In this document: positions 60,101 through 64,000 of the stretch, one piece after another
Position numbering within the stretch: the stretch's first letter is position 1
Layout: each line of letters starts with the position of its first letter
Assembly (NCBI GenBank): GCA_902806595.1
Contig: CADCXC010000046.1
Location: 1,116,001 to 1,180,000 of the forward strand
Direction: 5' to 3'
Source: Pyrenopolyporus hunteri
Lineage: Eukaryota > Ascomycota > Sordariomycetes > Xylariales > Hypoxylaceae
Length of the DNA: 64,000 nt
Notes under the pieces: model-generated
What the model was told of the DNA's origin: nothing
The model's database searches: none
What the model saw: only the letters and a program-made list of their open reading frames with translations
Position numbers and translations under genes: made by a program

Positions 60101-63100
60101 ATTATTTAAATAATATAAATATCGATAATTTTTACTATCTATTTTTTTTTATTATTAACTTTTTTTTAAATTTAATTATTTTATATAAAAGTCGAATTAA
60201 TAATTTATTATATTTATAAAATTTACTTTCGTAATAATAATAATATTTTTATTAATTAAATATATTTATAAAAATATATAGTTCGCGTTTTTAATAACGA
60301 TACTTTTTTTCGTTTTAATATAATTTAAATATATATATTAATTATTTTTCGAAAAATATTATTATTATATTTTTTATTTTCGTATAATTCGAGTATTAAT
60401 TATTTTTTTAAAAATATTACCATTATATTATCGATTATAAAAAAAAGTAACGAAAAAATAATAAATAATATACGTATAATTTAATATTTAATAATATAAT
60501 ATTTAACGAATAAAAAATCGAATAAAAAAAATAATATCGTTAAATTAATTATCCTTCGAATTAATAAATAATTTAATAAAATATAATATTATAAAACTTT
60601 ATACTTAAATATTTTAATCGAATAATTTATTCGAATAATAATATTTTATTAATAATATTAAATATATATTAAAAAATTTATTTTAAAATCATTTATTTTA
60701 TTAATAATTTACTCGAATTAATATTTTTTTTATTTATATCGACACGAAATTTATATTATTTTAATTATATTTTACGATAATATTAAAAAAAACTTAAAAT
60801 TTAAATATCGAATTAAAAAATTATTAATATATCGCCGGTTTATAATATTTTAAATTTATTTAATTATTTAATTAAAATATATTAAAATCGTTATTTTATA
60901 AATAATCGATAAATAAAACGTCGATAAAAGTAAATATAATATTAATATAACGTTACGATTTCGCGTATTATATATCGATATAATTTTTTTAAATATTTTA
61001 ATATTAAAAATATAAATCGATATTTTAACGGATTAATTTTATTAATATAAATAATAAATATTATTTATTTTTATTTTAAAAAATTAATTATTAATTATAA
61101 TATAAATAAATATAATTATTAAACGTTTAAAAAATCGAATTTATCGATTAACGTTTTTTTTTAAAATAAAATTAACGTTTAATTATTTAATCGATATAAA
61201 ATATTTTCGAGAAATAAATTTAAAATTCGAAAGGTTTAAAACGTTATCGAATTTATTTTATCGATTTTTTTCTTTTAATAAATAATTAAACGATTAACGT
61301 TTAATTTTTATTATTTATTATATGTAAATAAATAAATATTAAATAATAATTTTAACGAAAAGTGATAATATACGGTTATTAATTTTTTATAATAATTTTT
61401 TTTAATTTATATTATAAATTTATAATTTTATATTAAAAAATCGCGGATTAAAAAATATATAATAAAATTAATAAATTTTATAAATTATATATAATAAATA
61501 TATTTATATCGTCGATTCGAATTATATATATAAAATTATTAATAAGATTAATTTTATTAATTAATAAAAAATAATATTAAAAAAAAATAATAATCGATTA
61601 TTATATAATTTAATAAATAAAACTTTTAAAAATATAAAAAATAATTTTAATTTAAAATATAAATAAAAATTCGATAATTTAATATGTGTTATATAAATTT
61701 AATTTATTTATATAAATTATTATTAAAATTATAAAATAACGACTATAATAATAATCGTATTTTTAATTTAACGTTTTTTTTATTTTATTTTTTAATAATT
61801 TTTTATTTATTTTCGTTTAAAGTTTTTTCGTATAATAAAATTATTTTAAATATTGTTATTATATCGGTTAATAACGTTTTATTTTAAATAATAAAGCGTA
61901 TTATTTCGATTAAATTTCGAAAAATCGAAACTTTTATTTTATTATTTTATAATTAACGTAATTATTTTATTACTCGATTTATTATATTATAAATTATTTC
62001 GTAAAATATTTAATATTAAAGGGGGGTTTATATACGACGAAAATATTATCGATGGAAAAATATAATAAAAATTAACGTATTCGAATTCGATAAAATAATC
62101 GTATTCGAAAATAAACGACGACATTATTTTTTAATTAACGTTAAATTTAAACGAACGAAAATAAAAAGTCGTTTCTTAAAATTAAATATCGATAATTTAA
62201 ATAAAAAAACGTTATAAATTTAATATAATTTTATACGTTTATTATAATTTAAATTATTTAATTTACGATTATAAAATAGTCGAAATATACGATTAATAAT
62301 ACGTTAATTAAAAGTTAAGTTTATTTTTTTTTAAATTCGAATAAAATATAACGTATAAAAGTAAATAAATTACGATAATAACTTAATTAAATTTTTTTAA
62401 AAGTAAGTTTATTAAAATCGATAATTTTTTCGAAGTATTTATTAACGAAAAAAATCGACGGCGATAATATAAATATAAGTATAATATTAAAGCTTTTCGT
62501 TTTTTTTTTTCGAGTTATTTTTTAAAGATTTTTTTTATTTAACGACGTATAAAAATTTATAATTTCGAATTAAAATATTTTTTATTAAATTAAATTATTA
62601 TAAAAATAAATTAAAATTTATAAAAAATAAATAAAAAAATTAAATAAATATATAAAAAAATATTAATGATTTTTTTAACGTCGACGTTTTAATTAATTTA
62701 AATTTATTAAAAGGTTTATTTTATATATAATTCGTATATAAAAATTATATAATATTATAATATATTATAATTTTTATTAATATTTATTTATATAAATTAA
62801 ATTATTATTTTTTATTTTTTAATATATTTTAAAATTTTATTCGATAAATAAATAATAATATATTTTAAAATAAATTTAAAATAAATTATTTCGTTATTTA
62901 ATATATTTATATAAAAGTATTAATTTATATCGTAATTTTTTATTAAAATAAATATCGAATAAATATTTATAAATATTTTTAAATATTTAAATATTTTTAA
63001 TATTTTATATTTTAATATATAATTATTTATTTAAAAGTATTTTTAATATTTTATATAAAATTTTAATGTTTTTTATTTAAATAATAATATTTTTTTTTTA

Positions 63101-64000
63101 TTTATTTTTTTTTTAAAGTAATAATTTTTCGTTAATTTAACGATTACGATTTATTAAATATAATTATTTTAAAAAACGTTTTATATATTAATTTTTTTTT
63201 TATTTATTTTCGTTAAATTTTTAATTATAACTTTCGATAATTTTAAAACCCGTCGATTAATAAATTAAATTATTAAATTTTTAAGTTAAATATTTTAATA
63301 TTAATATTATAATAATTTTATTTATTATTTATAAAATATAATAATAATTTTTATTTTAAATTTTAAATTATTAATTTTATAATTTTATTTTTATTTAAAT
63401 ATTATATAAAAAATTAATTAATTTAATTTCGAATGTTGATAAGTACGTACGTAAATAAAATAAAGAAATAATAATAAAAATAATCGCGATGGGGTGAAAT
63501 TAATGTTTATATAAATTGTTTAAAAAGGAAAAAATATTTAGTAAAAAAACCGTAGGAAAGGTTTTTTTTATATAAGTAAAGGTATATAGGTATTTTTTTT
63601 TTTTAAAGTATATATTACGAAGTAATATGTATATAAGTTAATTAATTATTATTTATTTTATTTTTTTTCGTAATTAATTAATTACGAATTATTAATTAAA
63701 TTTTTTATTTTATTTATTTTTTTAATTTTAAATTAATTTAATTTTTTTTTATTAAGTTTTATATGGTTTTATTAAGGGACGTTTTTATTATTACGTTCGC
63801 GAGGTTATACGATTTATATATTTATCGAATGTTATTAATTTTTCGGTTTTTATAAAATTATTTTAACGTTATTAAATCGATTATTAGTTTTTTTTTATTA
63901 ATGTTTTTTATTTATATTAAATATTAATATAATAATAAAAAATCGATGTATAAAACGAAAGGGGTTTTAAAGAATAAAAAACGTTTTAAAATAATGTTAA
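57191..64000. repeat. AT-rich RIP-degraded isochore (right block)
   Basis: Same character as the left block: nearly pure A/T, residual C almost exclusively in CpG, and no ORF of useful length or recognisable domain. For example, all C residues in 58501-58560 and in 62041-62100 are CpG. From about 63430 to the window end the bias becomes strand-asymmetric (see findings). No telomere repeat is seen, so it is not shown to be a chromosome end. The original transposons cannot be identified from this sequence. Confidence 0.9.

Noticed and set aside
1..64000. CRISPR array, tRNA/rRNA genes, telomere repeats
   Set aside because: No regularly spaced direct repeats with unique spacers, no cloverleaf or rRNA sequence I could recognise, and no TTAGGG-type arrays.

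Overview
This window comes from a filamentous ascomycete (Pezizomycotina). The genes are split by short GT-AG introns of about 49-103 nt, and the families present are typical of that group: a highly reducing polyketide synthase, an FSH1 hydrolase, a rhodopsin-like integral membrane protein and a BYS1 protein. The genome is compartmentalised. A gene island of ordinary base composition (about 21650-57190) lies between two extremely AT-rich blocks (1-about 21650 and about 57190-64000). These have the signature of repeats destroyed by repeat-induced point mutation (RIP): almost no long ORFs, very few C or G, and nearly every surviving C sitting in a CpG. I cannot name the species; Sordariomycetes or Leotiomycetes are guesses.

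Layout: an AT-rich block with several decayed copies of a dispersed repeat and a 15-bp minisatellite; a small secreted BYS1-type protein gene (22659-23303); a 3-kb stretch with no recognisable gene; then a probable secondary-metabolite cluster (26338-49113). The cluster holds a seven-exon highly reducing PKS (KS-AT-DH-MT-ER-KR-ACP, about 2648 aa), a divergently transcribed cytochrome P450, a double-hotdog thioesterase-like protein, a fungal rhodopsin-domain membrane protein, a Baeyer-Villiger-type flavin monooxygenase, an FSH1-family serine hydrolase and an MFS exporter. Beyond it are three housekeeping genes: CYP8/PPIL2-type U-box cyclophilin, a PTM1-like Golgi seven-TM protein and an NDUFAF7-type mitochondrial methyltransferase. 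Then the second AT-rich block begins.

Inferred logic: the PKS builds a C-methylated, reduced chain but has no release domain, so the FSH1 hydrolase and/or the hotdog protein are candidates to offload or edit it. The P450 and the flavin monooxygenase would oxidise the product and the MFS protein would export it. No cluster transcription factor is visible. Gene models were assembled by hand: every exon-exon junction keeps frame and restores family-typical sequence, but no transcript data were available. The product is unknown.
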